The position numbers and the translations under genes were made by a program. A stretch of 64,000 nt of DNA, taken from Mycolicibacterium mageritense (GTDB taxonomy: Bacteria > Actinomycetota > Actinomycetes > Mycobacteriales > Mycobacteriaceae). The stretch spans positions 6,820,001-6,884,000 of the forward strand of contig NZ_AP022567.1 in NCBI RefSeq assembly GCF_010727475.1, given 5' to 3'. Of the stretch, positions 26,559 through 35,427 are shown piece by piece (the stretch's first letter is position 1; every line of letters starts with the position of its first letter). A model generated the notes under the pieces. That model ran no database searches. It had not been told where the DNA came from and saw only the letters and a list, made by a program, of their open reading frames with translations.

Positions 26559-27735
26559 CGGCCGGCCGGCGTAACGCACCAGCCAGCAGCACCACCAACA
26601 CCCCGGCCAGCGGCACGCTCACCAGCCCGACCCGGAGTCCGGCGGCGTCGGCGATCACGCCCACGAGCAGTGGCGCACCGAAGAATCCCACGCGCATGAG
26701 CCACGTGACCGCGGTCAGCCCGGTACCGGGACGCAGGCCGGGCAACTGGTCGGCGCCGTGCATGGCGGCCGGGATCAGGATCGCCACGCCGAGGCCCGCC
26801 GCGGCAAACCCGACGATGGTGCCCGGCACACTCGGAAAGGCCAGCGCGGCACCCATTCCGGCTGCGGCGACCACGCCACCGGCACGCGCCACCGTGGCTT
26901 CGCCGTACCGGTCCACCAACCGGTCGCCCACGAGTCTTCCGACGAACATGAACCCGACCAACGCGACGTAGCCGAACACGGCGATCGCAGGCGGTGCATG
27001 CAACGTGTCCCGGAGATACAGCGTGGCCCAGGAACTCCCGGCATCCTCGACAGTCGCGCCGGCCACCGCGATCAACACGAGGGCCAGCAGGGTCAGCCAC
27101 ACCCCCACGCCGGGCCCGGACTCCGCCACGGTCCGGGCGACGGTGTGCTCGTCATGGTCGGGACCGGCCAGCAGGAACCGGTAGGCGATCAGCACCACCG
27201 CGCAGCACACCACGGCCACGCCGAGAAGGTGGACGCTTCGAGGGGTCTCCAGCGCGATGGCTCCGGCTCCGGTGAGGCCGCCGAGGATCGCGCCGACGGC
27301 CCACACGGCGTGAAACGAGTTGATGATCGAGCGGCCGTAGTCGCGCTGCAGACGCAATCCGTGGGCGTTCTGGGCGACGTCGGTGACCGCATCGCATGCG
27401 CCCGCGAGGAACAGCGCCCCGGCGAATGCCGCGGGGCTGTCGGCAAGGCATGCGAGCACCACGAACAACGCCAGCCCGATCGAGCCGAGCACCGCGACGC
27501 GCGCGGAGAAGAATCTCCGGATGAGCATCGCGGCGCTCAGCCCGGCCACCAGCGCGCCGCCCGAGAACGCCGCAACCGCACTGCCGTAGATGGCATTCGA
27601 CAAGTGCAGGTCGGTCTTGATCTCCGGATAGCGCGGCAGCAGATTCGCGAAGATCGCCCCGTTGGTGAAGAACAGTGCCGCCACCGCGATGCGGGCCCGC
27701 AGCATCACGGTCGAATCGAGCTGTCCCGGGAGCAC
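26548..27735 (-). CDS. Major facilitator superfamily transporter
   Basis: 395 residues, about twelve transmembrane helices. The N-terminus AVAALFFTNGAIFANLLPRYPEIKTDLHLSNAIYGSAV and GALFLAGACDAVTDVAQNAHGLRLQRDYGRSIINSFHAVWAVGAILGG resemble the YbjJ/FucP-like MFS families whose second motif binds small solutes. A GTG at 27735 or one ten codons later could be the start. It follows the SDR gene by 20 bp in the tetR-SDR-MFS operon. The C-terminal codons and the stop codon run into the third copy of the 93-bp repeat, so the end may be altered compared with relatives. Confidence 0.88.
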   Translation of the reverse strand: MLPGQLDSTVMLRARIAVAALFFTNGAIFANLLPRYPEIKTDLHLSNAIYGSAVAAFSGGALVAGLSAAMLIRRFFSARVAVLGSIGLALFVVLACLADSPAAFAGALFLAGACDAVTDVAQNAHGLRLQRDYGRSIINSFHAVWAVGAILGGLTGAGAIALETPRSVHLLGVAVVCCAVVLIAYRFLLAGPDHDEHTVARTVAESGPGVGVWLTLLALVLIAVAGATVEDAGSSWATLYLRDTLHAPPAIAVFGYVALVGFMFVGRLVGDRLVDRYGEATVARAGGVVAAAGMGAALAFPSVPGTIVGFAAAGLGVAILIPAAMHGADQLPGLRPGTGLTAVTWLMRVGFFGAPLLVGVIADAAGLRVGLVSVPLAGVLVVLLAGALRRPAGKC

Positions 27736-27755
27736 TTCCGTGACGATACCGCGCG

Positions 27756-28655
27756 TCAGCGCACCGCTGACACGAGCCGATCGCTGACCTGCCAGAGGTC
27801 CGCGGCCAGCGCGTCGTCGTATGAGTCGGCCGACGACCGGGTCTGGCGGGTTCCGTCGAAGTAGGCCCCTGTGACGCCGTCGAACGCGGGATCGGCGATC
27901 AGCGCCGCGAGATCGCTTCCCGAGCGACGCGTGCTGCGCACACCCGGCAGTACCCGCAGGGCCGGCAGCACGAAGCGCCAGGCCAGCCGTTGCACCGGCG
28001 GGTAGTCACGGGCCAGCCCGGAACCGGGCATCATGCCGGGGTCGAACACGTTGACCGTCACTCCCCTGGCACCGTGGTCGAGCCGCCGGTCCAGTTCATA
28101 GCTGAACAGCACGTTGCACAGCTTCGACGTGGTGTAGCGACGGCGGCCTTCCTCGGCGGTGAGCCCGCCGCTGACGGGTTCGCTGAGCTGCGCGGCCGTG
28201 GTGTAGCGCGGCGCGGGCATTCCGGTGTGCCTGGCCGGGTCATGAGTTCCGCTGCTGACCACCACGATCCGGGCTGGCGCGACCAGCTGATCGAGGAGCC
28301 CGCGCACCAGCGCGAAGTGCCCGAGGTGGTTGACGCCGAACGTCAATTCGTAGCCGTCGCGGGTGGTCGGCGTGCCCGAGACCACCTGCACGCCTGCGTT
28401 GCACACCAACGCATGCACGTCGCGCCGCGGCAGCTCCTCGGTGAACCGGCGCACCGACTCCAGCGATGCGAGGTCGAGCTCGCAGACCGTGGTCCGCGCC
28501 GGGTGCCCCAGCGCCGCGGCGGCGTCGGCGCCGCGCGCGGTGTCCCGCACGGCAAGCACCACATGCCAGGCCGGATCGGAATTCAGCAGCGCGCGTGCGC
28601 ATTCGAAGCCAAGACCGGTGTTGGCGCCGGTGATGACCACGGTCTTGTTCGTCAC
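27756..28655 (-). CDS. Short-chain dehydrogenase/reductase
   Basis: 299 residues from GTG 28655, preceded by GGAGGAACC. Cofactor motif TGANTGLG at residues about 8-15 and catalytic YTTSK (Tyr-x3-Lys) near residue 177 with Ser in VVVSSGTHD. Length and the NHLGHF motif match the extended retinol-dehydrogenase/protochlorophyllide-reductase-like SDR group, NADP-linked. Start overlaps the TetR stop codon (GTGA), so it is translated with the regulator, and an MFS transporter follows: a small detoxification or lipid-modifying operon is likely. Confidence 0.9.
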   Translation of the reverse strand: MTNKTVVITGANTGLGFECARALLNSDPAWHVVLAVRDTARGADAAAALGHPARTTVCELDLASLESVRRFTEELPRRDVHALVCNAGVQVVSGTPTTRDGYELTFGVNHLGHFALVRGLLDQLVAPARIVVVSSGTHDPARHTGMPAPRYTTAAQLSEPVSGGLTAEEGRRRYTTSKLCNVLFSYELDRRLDHGARGVTVNVFDPGMMPGSGLARDYPPVQRLAWRFVLPALRVLPGVRSTRRSGSDLAALIADPAFDGVTGAYFDGTRQTRSSADSYDDALAADLWQVSDRLVSAVR

Positions 28656-29257
28656 GGTTCCTCCAGCATTGTCGGGATGAGCGCCGTGACGGCCCGCCAC
28701 AGCATCTGGTACATGCGTGCCACATCGGTGGCTTCTGGTTCGAGATGCCGGGCGTAGAAGATCCCGTCGGATTGCGCCACGGCGAAGGCCGTCAGGTCGG
28801 CCACGATCCGTTCGGCCCGTGCCGCGTCCACACCTGCGGGTAGCAGCCCGCGCACCGCATCGCCGAACCGGGCGATCGCGGTGTCGCGCACCTGGCGCAC
28901 CACGGCCGCGACCGCCGCGTCATCAGTGCGCTCCATGGACAGCAGGTAGAACAACCGGAGGAAGTCCGGGTGGTGCGCCTGCAGTTCGGCCGTGACGGCG
29001 AGCTGCCGCTCGGCGGTGTCCTCAACCGGGATGGCTGAGAAGAACCGCTCCGCTCCGCGCGCCATGACGGCCGCGAGCACGCCCTCCTTCGAGCCGAAGT
29101 GCCAGTAGATGGAACTGGCCGGCAAGCCGCACGCCTTCCGGATGTCACTGATCGCGGTCGCGGCGTACCCGCGGGTCGCCATCAGCCGCTCGGTGGCGTC
29201 GAGGATCAGCTCGCGCGATTGCTCGCCCTGCTGCTGTTTCTTGGTGGGCCGAGACAC
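28652..29257 (-). CDS. TetR-family regulator of the SDR-MFS operon
   Basis: 201 residues from GTG 29257, with AGAAGG seven bases upstream. Helix-turn-helix at about residues 17-60: LILDATERLMATRGYAATAISDIRKACGLPASSIYWHFGSKEGVLAAV. The C-terminal domain (about 80-200) is a generic TetR ligand-binding region (ELQAHHPDFLRLFYLLSMERTDDAAVAAVV). It heads its own operon; the 20-base palindrome directly upstream is a good candidate for its operator, giving autorepression relieved by ligand. Confidence 0.92.
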   Translation of the reverse strand: MSRPTKKQQQGEQSRELILDATERLMATRGYAATAISDIRKACGLPASSIYWHFGSKEGVLAAVMARGAERFFSAIPVEDTAERQLAVTAELQAHHPDFLRLFYLLSMERTDDAAVAAVVRQVRDTAIARFGDAVRGLLPAGVDAARAERIVADLTAFAVAQSDGIFYARHLEPEATDVARMYQMLWRAVTALIPTMLEEP

Positions 29258-29266
29258 GTCATACCT

Positions 29267-29286
29267 TCTGTACGGATCGTTACAGA
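29267..29286. promoter_or_regulatory. Palindromic operator upstream of tetR
   Basis: TCTGTACGGATCGTTACAGA is symmetric at 16 of 20 positions with perfect six-base outer arms. It ends nine bases from the tetR start codon and overlaps its leader, which fits autorepression by steric block. It is 87 bases from the divergent lysA-like start. Confidence 0.65.
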
Positions 29287-29373
29287 CACTACGGTAGCAC
29301 CGGGCCGTCAATAAGTTCGCGCGACTTTTGCGCACTCGGTTCGCGGCCGCCCGCGCGGTGGCACGCTGAGGCG

Positions 29374-30654
29374 GTGTCCACCGAACTCGTCTCGCACACC
29401 ACCGAAGAACTGATCGGCCTGTTCCCACCCGGAACGCGCCCGGACGCCGACGGCACGCTCATGGTCGGCGGCTGCCGCCTCGACGACATCGCCGAGGAGT
29501 TCGGCACCCCGGCCATCGTGGTGAACGAGGATGCGCTGCGACAACGCGCGCGTGACTACCTGGCGGCCTTCCGCAGCCGGTGGCCGCGCGCCGACGTCGC
29601 GTTCGCGTCGAAGTCGTTCCCGTGCACCGCGGTTCAGCGGGTGATGGCCGAGGAGGGCCTGCACCTCGACGTCGCGGGCGGCGGAGAGATCGTGACCGCG
29701 GTCAAGGCGGGCGCCGACCCGGCCAAGCTCGTGCTGCACGGCAACGCCAAGACCGACGAGGAGATCACTCTCGCCGTCGAGCACGGGGTCGGCCTGGTCG
29801 TGGTCGACAACTTCGACGACATCGACCGGCTCGAGCGGATCGTGCCCGCCGGTCGGCAACAGGGCTGCCTGGTCCGGGTCATTCCGGGCGTCGAGGCCGC
29901 CACCCATGCCTCGCAGGCCACAGGGCACGCCGGTTCGAAGTTCGGCCTGATGCCCGACGACGCGCGCCGGGCCATCGCCCGCATAGAGGCCAGCCCGCGG
30001 CTCCGCCTGGACGGCGTGCACACCCACGTCGGGTCGCAGCTGCTCAACACCGAACAACTCGCGGCCGCGGTGGAGCCGATCGCCAAGCTCGGCACGTTCG
30101 ACGTGTACGACCTCGGCGGCGGGCTCGGCGTGCGCTACACCTACGACGACCACGCGCCGAGCCTCGATGACTACGCCGAGGCCATGGTCGGCCAGGCCCG
30201 GGCCCTGCTGCCCGAGGGCAGCCGCATCATCGTCGAACCCGGACGCAGCATGGTCGGCACGAGTGCTTGCACGGTCTACCGCGTCACGACGGTCAAGCGC
30301 GGCCAGATCGTGCACGTCGCGGTCGACGGCGGGATGGGCGACAACCTCGACGTGTCGCTGACCGGGCAGCGCTTCGAGGCGACGATCGTCAACCGGGTCG
30401 GCGGCGGCGAGACGGTCACCGTGGTCGGCAGGCACTGCGAGTCCGGCGACCAACTCGTCGACGGGGTCGAGCTGCAGGATCCCAAGGTCGGCGACCTCTT
30501 GGCCATCCCGGTCACGGGCGCCTACTGCTACACGATGTCCAACCAGTACAACGGCGCAAGGCGCGTGCCAGTTGTGTTCGCGCGCAACGGAAAAACCCGG
30601 CTCGTAGTCCGCAGGGACACCTGGGACGACCTGCTGATCCGGGACGTCGACTGA
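29374..30654 (+). CDS. Diaminopimelate decarboxylase-like PLP enzyme (LysA family)
   Basis: 426 residues, alanine-racemase-fold group IV decarboxylase. PLP lysine is Lys80 in ADVAFASKSFPCTAVQRVM; the phosphate-binding GGGLGVRY and the dimer-site cysteine GRHCESGDQL are present, followed by CYTMSNQYNG, typical of LysA. The family makes lysine from meso-diaminopimelate; D-ornithine or other amino acid decarboxylases are close relatives, and mycobacteria usually have a separate main lysA beside argS/thrA. This looks like a second copy, next to no lysine genes. The start GTG is 116 bases from the divergent tetR. Confidence 0.9.
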   Translation: MSTELVSHTTEELIGLFPPGTRPDADGTLMVGGCRLDDIAEEFGTPAIVVNEDALRQRARDYLAAFRSRWPRADVAFASKSFPCTAVQRVMAEEGLHLDVAGGGEIVTAVKAGADPAKLVLHGNAKTDEEITLAVEHGVGLVVVDNFDDIDRLERIVPAGRQQGCLVRVIPGVEAATHASQATGHAGSKFGLMPDDARRAIARIEASPRLRLDGVHTHVGSQLLNTEQLAAAVEPIAKLGTFDVYDLGGGLGVRYTYDDHAPSLDDYAEAMVGQARALLPEGSRIIVEPGRSMVGTSACTVYRVTTVKRGQIVHVAVDGGMGDNLDVSLTGQRFEATIVNRVGGGETVTVVGRHCESGDQLVDGVELQDPKVGDLLAIPVTGAYCYTMSNQYNGARRVPVVFARNGKTRLVVRRDTWDDLLIRDVD

Positions 30655-30687
30655 CGCGACGAGCCGTCAGGCACCAAGATTGGCGGT

Positions 30688-32823
30688 ATGAGTACCCCGT
30701 CCCCCGCCCTGGCCGAACTGGCCCGTCGCCACGGTGTGGCAACCGAGTTCGTCGATTGGACCGGCAGGCACACCCCGGTCGCGGAATCGACCCTGGTGGC
30801 GGTGCTTGACGCGCTGGGCGTTCCGGCCGGGACAGACCGGGAGCGGGCCGAAGCGCTGGCCGCGCACGACCGCGAGCACTGGCAGCGATCGCTGCCGCCG
30901 ATCGTGCTCGGCCGGGCCGGCTCCACGACGCCGTTCTGGGTGCACGTCACGCACGGCGATCCCGTGGATCTCACGCTGCTCTTGGAGGACGGCACCGCAC
31001 GCACCGGGCTGCGGCAGCTGGAGAACAACACCCCGCCGTTCGATGTCGGTGACCGCTGGGTCGGCGAGGCGACCTTCGAACTACCCGCCGACCTTCCGCT
31101 GGGCTATCACCGCCTGCTGCTGACGGTCGGCGGGTTCACCGCCCAGACCCCGGTGGTCGTCTCCCCCGCCACCCTCGGCCTGCCGCCGCGGCTCGGCGAC
31201 CGCCGCTGCTGGGGCCTGGCCACGCAGCTCTACAGCGTGCGCTCCCAGAACTCCTGGGGCACCGGCGACCTGACGGATCTCACCGACCTGGCCGTGTGGT
31301 CGTCGGCCCGCCACGGCGCGGGCTTCATCCTGGTCAATCCCCTGCACGCGGCCGCGCCCGTCGCACCCATGGAACCGTCGCCGTACCTGCCGACGTCACG
31401 ACGGTTCGTCAACCCGCTGTACCTGCGCGTCGAGGCGATCCCGGAGTACGCGTCGATGCGGCACCGGGGCCGCGTGCGCAAGCTGCGCACCGCACTGACC
31501 GACCGGGCCGATCGCACGGACCTCATCGACCGCGACGCCGCCTGGAAAGCCAAACGCCGCGCGCTGGAACAGGTGTATGCCGTCCCCCGCTCGGCGGGCC
31601 GGGAGCTGGCCTACGCCGCGTACCGGGACCGGGAGGGGCGCAGCCTGGACGACTTCGCGATCTGGTGCGCGCTGGCCGAGAAGTACGGAGCCAACTGGCA
31701 CAACTGGCCCGCCGAACTTCAGCACCCGGCCGGCCCTGACGTCGCGGCGTTCGCCGCGGCCAACCCGGCCGCCGTCGACTTCCACCGCTGGCTGCAGTGG
31801 CTGCTCGACGACCAGCTGACCGCGGCCCAGGCCACGGCTGTGCAGGCCGGCATGGAGCTGGGCATCATGGGCGACCTCGCGGTGGGTGTCGATCCCGACG
31901 GCGCCGACGCCTGGGCACTGCAGGACGTGCTGGCGCTCGGGGTCACCGCGGGCGCGCCGCCCGACGAGTTCAACCAGCTGGGCCAGGACTGGTCGCAGCC
32001 GCCATGGCGGCCCGACCGGTTGGCGGAGCGCGCGTACGAGCCGTTCCGCGCGCTGGTGCACAGTGCGCTGCGCCATGCCGGCGGCGTCCGGATCGACCAC
32101 ATCATCGGGCTGTTCCGGTTGTGGTGGATCCCGAAGGGAGCCGCGCCCACGGAAGGCACATACGTCCGGTACGACCACGACGCCATGATGGGCATCATCG
32201 CGCTGGAGGCACACCGGGCCGGCGCGCTCGTGGTGGGCGAGGATCTGGGCACGGTCGAACCGTGGGTCCGCGACTATCTGCGCGACCGCGGTTTGTTCGG
32301 CACGTCGATCCTGTGGTTCGAGGCGGACGACGCGGGCGGCCCGCTGGCAGCGGAAAACTGGCGCGAGTTCTGCCTGTCGTCGGTGACCACACACGACCTG
32401 CCGCCGACGGCGGGCTACCTCGCCGGTGAGCATGTGCGACTGCGCGACGAGCTGGGCCTGTTGACCCGGCCTGCCGCCGAGGAACAGGCCGAGGACCAGG
32501 CGGCCCAGGCCCGCTGGCTCGACGAACTGCGCCGGGTCGGCCTGCTCGACCCCGACAGCGAACCGACATCGGCCGACATCGTCGCGGCGCTGTACCGCTA
32601 CCTCGGCCGGACACCGTCGAAACTGCTCGCGCTGTCGCTGGCGGACGCGGTCGGTGATCTGCGCACCCAGAACCAGCCGGGCACCATCGACGAATACCCC
32701 AACTGGCGGGTGCCGCTGGCCGGGCCGGACGGCCGGCGGCTGCTGCTCGAGGAGGTGTTCGTCGATCCGCGGGCGGCAGCCCTGGCCGACGTCATGGCCG
32801 AGGTCAGCTCGGTCCGGATGTAA
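30688..32823 (+). CDS. malQ: 4-alpha-glucanotransferase (amylomaltase)
   Basis: 711 residues. Disproportionates maltodextrins, moving alpha-1,4-glucan segments; part of glycogen and maltose use in the cytoplasm. The GH77 domain starts near residue 165, with WGLATQLYSVRS, SPYLPTSRRFVNPLYL, and the active-site region GIMGDLAVGVDPDGADAW and VRIDHIIGLFRLWWIPKG (nucleophile Asp and acid/base Glu within VVGEDLGTVEP). A 165-residue N-terminal extension of a carbohydrate-binding-like type is common in actinobacterial MalQ. A CAAGAT element seven bases before the ATG could serve a leaderless transcript. Confidence 0.93.
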   Translation: MSTPSPALAELARRHGVATEFVDWTGRHTPVAESTLVAVLDALGVPAGTDRERAEALAAHDREHWQRSLPPIVLGRAGSTTPFWVHVTHGDPVDLTLLLEDGTARTGLRQLENNTPPFDVGDRWVGEATFELPADLPLGYHRLLLTVGGFTAQTPVVVSPATLGLPPRLGDRRCWGLATQLYSVRSQNSWGTGDLTDLTDLAVWSSARHGAGFILVNPLHAAAPVAPMEPSPYLPTSRRFVNPLYLRVEAIPEYASMRHRGRVRKLRTALTDRADRTDLIDRDAAWKAKRRALEQVYAVPRSAGRELAYAAYRDREGRSLDDFAIWCALAEKYGANWHNWPAELQHPAGPDVAAFAAANPAAVDFHRWLQWLLDDQLTAAQATAVQAGMELGIMGDLAVGVDPDGADAWALQDVLALGVTAGAPPDEFNQLGQDWSQPPWRPDRLAERAYEPFRALVHSALRHAGGVRIDHIIGLFRLWWIPKGAAPTEGTYVRYDHDAMMGIIALEAHRAGALVVGEDLGTVEPWVRDYLRDRGLFGTSILWFEADDAGGPLAAENWREFCLSSVTTHDLPPTAGYLAGEHVRLRDELGLLTRPAAEEQAEDQAAQARWLDELRRVGLLDPDSEPTSADIVAALYRYLGRTPSKLLALSLADAVGDLRTQNQPGTIDEYPNWRVPLAGPDGRRLLLEEVFVDPRAAALADVMAEVSSVRM

Positions 32824-32902
32824 CGCCGCGGGGCCTCGCTGCGGTTTCACATTTGTCACTGCTGCGATATGTTCGCAGGCGCACCCGACCTACGGAGATC
32901 AC

Positions 32903-33316
32903 GTGAAGAAGCTTGTTGTACTTGCCGGTGGGTTGATCGCAGCCGGCTCTGCCGCTGTGCTCGGCGCGGGCGTTGCGACGTCGCAGCCCGACGTGAGCTC
33001 CTTCAACGTGGTCGGCGAGCCGTATGTGAAGGCCGTGGCGATCCTCAAGAGCCAGGGCGTCAAGGCCACGTTCGGCGGTTCCCGCGGCAGCGTGTTGCCG
33101 CAGGCGCAATGCCTTGTGGACTCCCAGAAGGTCAACTCGAGCGGCAAGATGATCCTGATGCTCGACTGCACCCAGGAGGCCGCTGACCGGCTCGCGGAAC
33201 AGGGCCCCTCCGGTGGCCCGACGGTCGGTTCGAACGGCGTCACGACCGTGACGCCGACGCCGGTCGTGCCGGTTCCCGGTGCCCCCGGCGCGGGCACGCC
33301 GCCGCCCGCCGGCTGA
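32903..33316 (+). CDS. Small secreted protein, PASTA-like
   Basis: 137 residues, GTG start with GGAG six bases upstream. Signal peptide at residues 1-28 (KKLVVLAGGLIAAGSAAVLGAGVATSQ). The mature part (SSFNVVGEPYVKAVAILKSQGVKATFGGSRGSVLPQAQCLVDSQKVNSSGKMILMLDC) resembles one PASTA module and keeps two cysteines. The C-terminus is rich in Pro, Gly and Val and disordered. The same design recurs in several secreted mycobacterial proteins of unknown function. No neighbour suggests a role. Confidence 0.8.
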   Translation: MKKLVVLAGGLIAAGSAAVLGAGVATSQPDVSSFNVVGEPYVKAVAILKSQGVKATFGGSRGSVLPQAQCLVDSQKVNSSGKMILMLDCTQEAADRLAEQGPSGGPTVGSNGVTTVTPTPVVPVPGAPGAGTPPPAG

Positions 33317-33398
33317 CACAACGGGGCCCTACCCGGTACCCGCGTTCCCACCTAGTTTCGTACACTTCTGGAAGTCCACTCATTCCAGGAGGCTCGCG

Positions 33399-34298
33399 AT
33401 GCTGCGTCCACTCAGGTTCGAGCACGAGATCGATCCCGGCCCGGTCCAGATCCAGGCCCGCAAGGTGCACTTCGATCTCACCGACATCCCGCTGCATTGG
33501 ATTCCCGACCATCCGGTCGCCGCGACGATGGTCAACCTCTTCAACGTGGTGCTGCCGACGGCCGAGCACTGGTTCGTCGCGACCTTCAACGAGGCGCTGC
33601 CCTACGTGCGCGACGCCAAACTCGCCGACGACATGCGTGGCTTCATCGGTCAGGAGGCCACCCACGCCGAAACACACGATCAGGTGCTTGAGCAGTTCCT
33701 GACCGCACACGGCGTGGACTACCAGCCCGTCATGGACCTCGTCCAGCACGTGTTCACCAAGCTGCTGGCACCGACGACATCGGCCGACCCGCGGCGCCGC
33801 CTCAACGACCTCTGCGACCGGCTGTGGCTGATCGCGGCCATCGAGCACTACACCGCGGTGCTCGGGGATTTCGTGCTCAATTGCACGTGGGACGACTTCG
33901 ACGCCAATCCGACCATGACCGATGTGTTCCGCTGGCACGGCGCCGAGGAGGTCGAGCACCGCAGTGTCGCCCACGACGTCGCGGTCTACTTCCAGGACAG
34001 CTATTTCAGCCGCGTACGGGCCATGTCCATCGCCGCGACCGCGGTCTACCTGTTCTTCCAGCGCGGGACGTGGGAGCTCGTCAAGCGTGATCCGACCCTC
34101 GACATCGGCTGGTTGCGCATGAACCGCATGCGCATGCGCGATTCGAAACTCGGTCTGCTGCCCAAGTTCTCGTCGATGTTCGGAAAGCAGACCCTGACGT
34201 ACTGCCGCCCGCGGTACAGCCCAGAGGAGATGGGGTCGACGGCCCAGGCCGTGGCCTACCTCGCGAGCTCGCCCGCGGCGCGGGCCGCGCACCTGTAA
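33399..34298 (+). CDS. Ferritin-like diiron protein, COG3687 (annotated metal-dependent hydrolase)
   Basis: 299 residues with AGGAGG seven bases before the ATG. Four-helix-bundle metal ligands can be placed: Glu56 in PTAEHWF, Glu86-x2-His89 in QEATHAE, Glu149 in AAIEHYT and Glu184-x2-His187 in AEEVEHRS. The E, ExxH, E, ExxH pattern is that of carboxylate-bridged diiron oxygenases. The COG3687 family is labelled hydrolase in databases without proof. The next gene is an iron-sulfur flavoreductase overlapping by one base, so the pair could be an oxygenase and its reductase; this is my inference. Confidence 0.85.
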   Translation: MLRPLRFEHEIDPGPVQIQARKVHFDLTDIPLHWIPDHPVAATMVNLFNVVLPTAEHWFVATFNEALPYVRDAKLADDMRGFIGQEATHAETHDQVLEQFLTAHGVDYQPVMDLVQHVFTKLLAPTTSADPRRRLNDLCDRLWLIAAIEHYTAVLGDFVLNCTWDDFDANPTMTDVFRWHGAEEVEHRSVAHDVAVYFQDSYFSRVRAMSIAATAVYLFFQRGTWELVKRDPTLDIGWLRMNRMRMRDSKLGLLPKFSSMFGKQTLTYCRPRYSPEEMGSTAQAVAYLASSPAARAAHL

Positions 34299-35404
34299 TG
34301 GCGCTGCTGTCGCGGTACCGGGCCCTGCCGCCGAGCATGTCCGGCCGGTTCCGCCATGACCCCATGCTGGGCCTCGCCGACATCGCCATCAACACGATGT
34401 TGGGCGTGACGCGCCTGGTCCGGCGGCCGGCACCGCCTCCCGAACTCAACCGCATCATCGAACTCACGGTCGCGGGGCGTGAGGTGGTGGCGCACGACCA
34501 GGATGTCATCGCCCTGTCTCTGGCTGCCGCCGACGGCGGGGCACTGCCGCGGTGGCATCCAGGCGCCCACATCGACGTGCACCTGGCCAGCGGCCGGATC
34601 CGGCAGTATTCGTTGTGCGGCGATCCCGAGTCGGCCGGCACGTATCGGATCGCGGTGCGCCGCATTCCCGACGGCGGCGGTGGCTCGATCGAGGTGCACG
34701 AGGATCTGCGGGTCGGCGCCCGCCTGACCACGCACGGCCCGCGCAACGCGTTCCCGCTCACCGTTCCCGGCTACGGCTCGCCGACGCAGCGGTTCCGGTT
34801 CATCGCAGGCGGTATCGGCATCACCCCGATCCTGCCGATGCTGGGCCTCGCCGAGCGCCTCGGCATCGACTGGTCGATGGTCTACGTAGGCAGACACCGC
34901 GACAGCCTGCCGTTCCTGCACGAGCTGGCCCGGTTCGGCGACCGCATCGAGATCCGCACCGACGACGTCAACGGTGTGCCCACGGCCGCCGACCTGCTGG
35001 GCGACTGTCCGGACGGCACCACGGTGTACGCGTGCGGTCCGGCCCCGATGCTCACCGCGATCCGCGCCGACCTGGCGGGCCGCGATGACGTCGAGCTGCA
35101 CTTCGAACGGTTCGCCGCTCCTCCGGTGGTCGACGGCGCCGAGTTCTCTGTGACCATCGCCTCGTCGGGGACCACGATCGACGTGGGTGCCGACGAAACA
35201 CTGCTGGCCGCATTGAACCGGTCCGGGGTGACCGCGCCGTGGTCATGCCAGCAGGGGTTCTGTGGCACGTGCCGGGTTCGGGTGCTCGACGGCGAACCCC
35301 AGCATCGCGACACTCTGCTCACCGATCCGGAGCGCGCGGCGGGGTATCTGCTGACGTGTGTGTCTCGGGCCGAAGAAGGTCGGCGGCTCACGCTCGAACT
35401 CTGA
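34298..35404 (+). CDS. PDR/VanB-type oxidoreductase with FAD/NAD(P) and C-terminal 2Fe-2S ferredoxin domain
   Basis: 368 residues. After a 45-residue N-terminal extension comes a flavin domain with RQYSLCGDP and an NAD(P)-binding module with GGIGITPILPMLGLAE and CGPAPMLTAI, then a C-terminal plant-type ferredoxin with cysteine set CQQGFCGTC...LLTCVS (Cys-x4-Cys-x2-Cys, then Cys about 30 residues on). It passes electrons from NAD(P)H to an oxygenase in the phthalate dioxygenase reductase class. Coupled (TAATG) to the diiron protein, its likely electron acceptor. Confidence 0.92.
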   Translation: MALLSRYRALPPSMSGRFRHDPMLGLADIAINTMLGVTRLVRRPAPPPELNRIIELTVAGREVVAHDQDVIALSLAAADGGALPRWHPGAHIDVHLASGRIRQYSLCGDPESAGTYRIAVRRIPDGGGGSIEVHEDLRVGARLTTHGPRNAFPLTVPGYGSPTQRFRFIAGGIGITPILPMLGLAERLGIDWSMVYVGRHRDSLPFLHELARFGDRIEIRTDDVNGVPTAADLLGDCPDGTTVYACGPAPMLTAIRADLAGRDDVELHFERFAAPPVVDGAEFSVTIASSGTTIDVGADETLLAALNRSGVTAPWSCQQGFCGTCRVRVLDGEPQHRDTLLTDPERAAGYLLTCVSRAEEGRRLTLEL

Positions 35405-35414
35405 GCTGCGGCGG

Positions 35415-35420
35415 TACTAT
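35415..35420 (+). promoter_or_regulatory. Likely -10 element of a leaderless kinase promoter
   Basis: TACTAT, seven bases, ATG 35428. A good leaderless layout within the 23-bp gap after the reductase stop codon, so the kinase operon may be transcribed independently. Confidence 0.55.
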
Positions 35421-35427
35421 TCGGCCC

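Noticed and set aside
26265..26579. 104-codon minus-strand frame made of 31-residue repeats
   Set aside because: It exists only because the 93-bp repeat has no stop codons in this frame; other frames are open as well and no ribosome site is seen. Kept as a note in the repeat entry, not as a gene.
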